Source of the DNA: Nocardia inohanensis NBRC 100128
Lineage (GTDB): Bacteria; Actinomycetota; Actinomycetes; Mycobacteriales; Mycobacteriaceae
Direction: 5' to 3'
Length of the DNA: 64,000 bases
Assembly: GCF_001612945.1 (NCBI RefSeq)
Contig: NZ_BDBK01000001.1
Location: 496,001 to 560,000, forward strand
Numbering within the stretch: the stretch's first letter is position 1; every line of letters starts with the position of its first letter. The notes under the pieces were generated by a model. It was given only the letters and a program-made list of their open reading frames with translations. It did not search any database and was not told where the DNA came from. Position numbers and translations under genes: made by a program. Below, piece by piece: positions 63,955-64,000 of this stretch.

Positions 63955-64000
63955 ATGACCGATGTATCCGTTCGCGAGCCGGATGGGGTGTCGAGCGATC
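63955..64000 (+). CDS. Start of a gene cut by the window edge
   Basis: ATG at 63955 begins MTDVSVREPDGVSSD and runs off the edge; an in-frame GTG is at 63946. No identification possible from 15 residues. The reading frame is open but coding is not proven. Confidence 0.3.
   Translation, partial: MTDVSVREPDGVSSD

Overview
The window is chromosomal DNA from a high-GC, mycolic-acid-type actinomycete, most likely Nocardia or a close relative. This is inferred from gene content and codon use; no 16S gene or other marker is present. Supporting signs are a nocardial MspA-type porin remnant, a wax-ester/diacylglycerol acyltransferase, an NRPS followed by a DrrABC-type exporter, an XRE-DUF397 pair, F420-type oxidoreductases and many small secreted proteins. 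No rRNA, CRISPR array, intact insertion sequence or prophage was seen.

0-6.5 kb: a partial gene, a coiled-coil protein whose reading frame runs far into a convergent MFS gene, then an arsenic module. arsM-MFS is transcribed leftward. arsR-aquaglyceroporin-arsC is transcribed rightward with stop/start overlaps. A complete MraY homologue and a MarR regulator follow.

6.5-18.5 kb: small exported proteins and lipoproteins, including a secreted protein whose C-terminal part resembles aerolysin/ETX-MTX2 pore-forming domains. It lies just downstream of a decayed MspA porin gene. Two leftward tRNA clusters (Gly-Val, and Gly-Cys-Val) bracket about 6.5 kb with a truncated glycosyltransferase, two TerD-family genes, a beta-propeller lipoprotein, a methyltransferase and a class III adenylate cyclase.

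18.5-32 kb: a DUF1540 protein, a phasin-like helical protein beside the acyltransferase, an AhpD-like protein and CsoR/CstR-like repressor sharing a divergent promoter with two identical palindromes, an AraC regulator, a conserved unnamed gene + MoxR ATPase + DUF2201/VWA-like protein triad, a CoA-transferase/acyl-CoA dehydrogenase pair, and an XRE-DUF397 pair.

32-46 kb: an NRPS locus. A free-standing adenylation-domain fragment precedes a 3445-residue synthetase (C-A-T-C-A-T-C-A-T-TE). An ABC exporter of DrrA/DrrB/DrrC type is translationally coupled to it. A tRNA-Val and remnants of transposase genes close this section.

46-64 kb: a LysR regulator and its divergent partner; an iron-box-preceded ferric-siderophore uptake operon followed by an MFS exporter gene broken by one in-frame amber codon; a four-gene catabolic operon (flavin monooxygenase, acyl-CoA ligase, alpha/beta hydrolase, enoyl-CoA hydratase) and an oxidoreductase that share repeated TAACGAAGTTA sites around a TetR gene; then AraC/metallo-hydrolase, F420-dependent oxidoreductase and cation/proton exchanger genes.

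The most informative items are the aerolysin-like protein beside a dead porin, the stand-alone half adenylation domain before the NRPS, the orphan MraY at the ars locus, the MoxR/VWA triad, and several operator families readable directly from the DNA.
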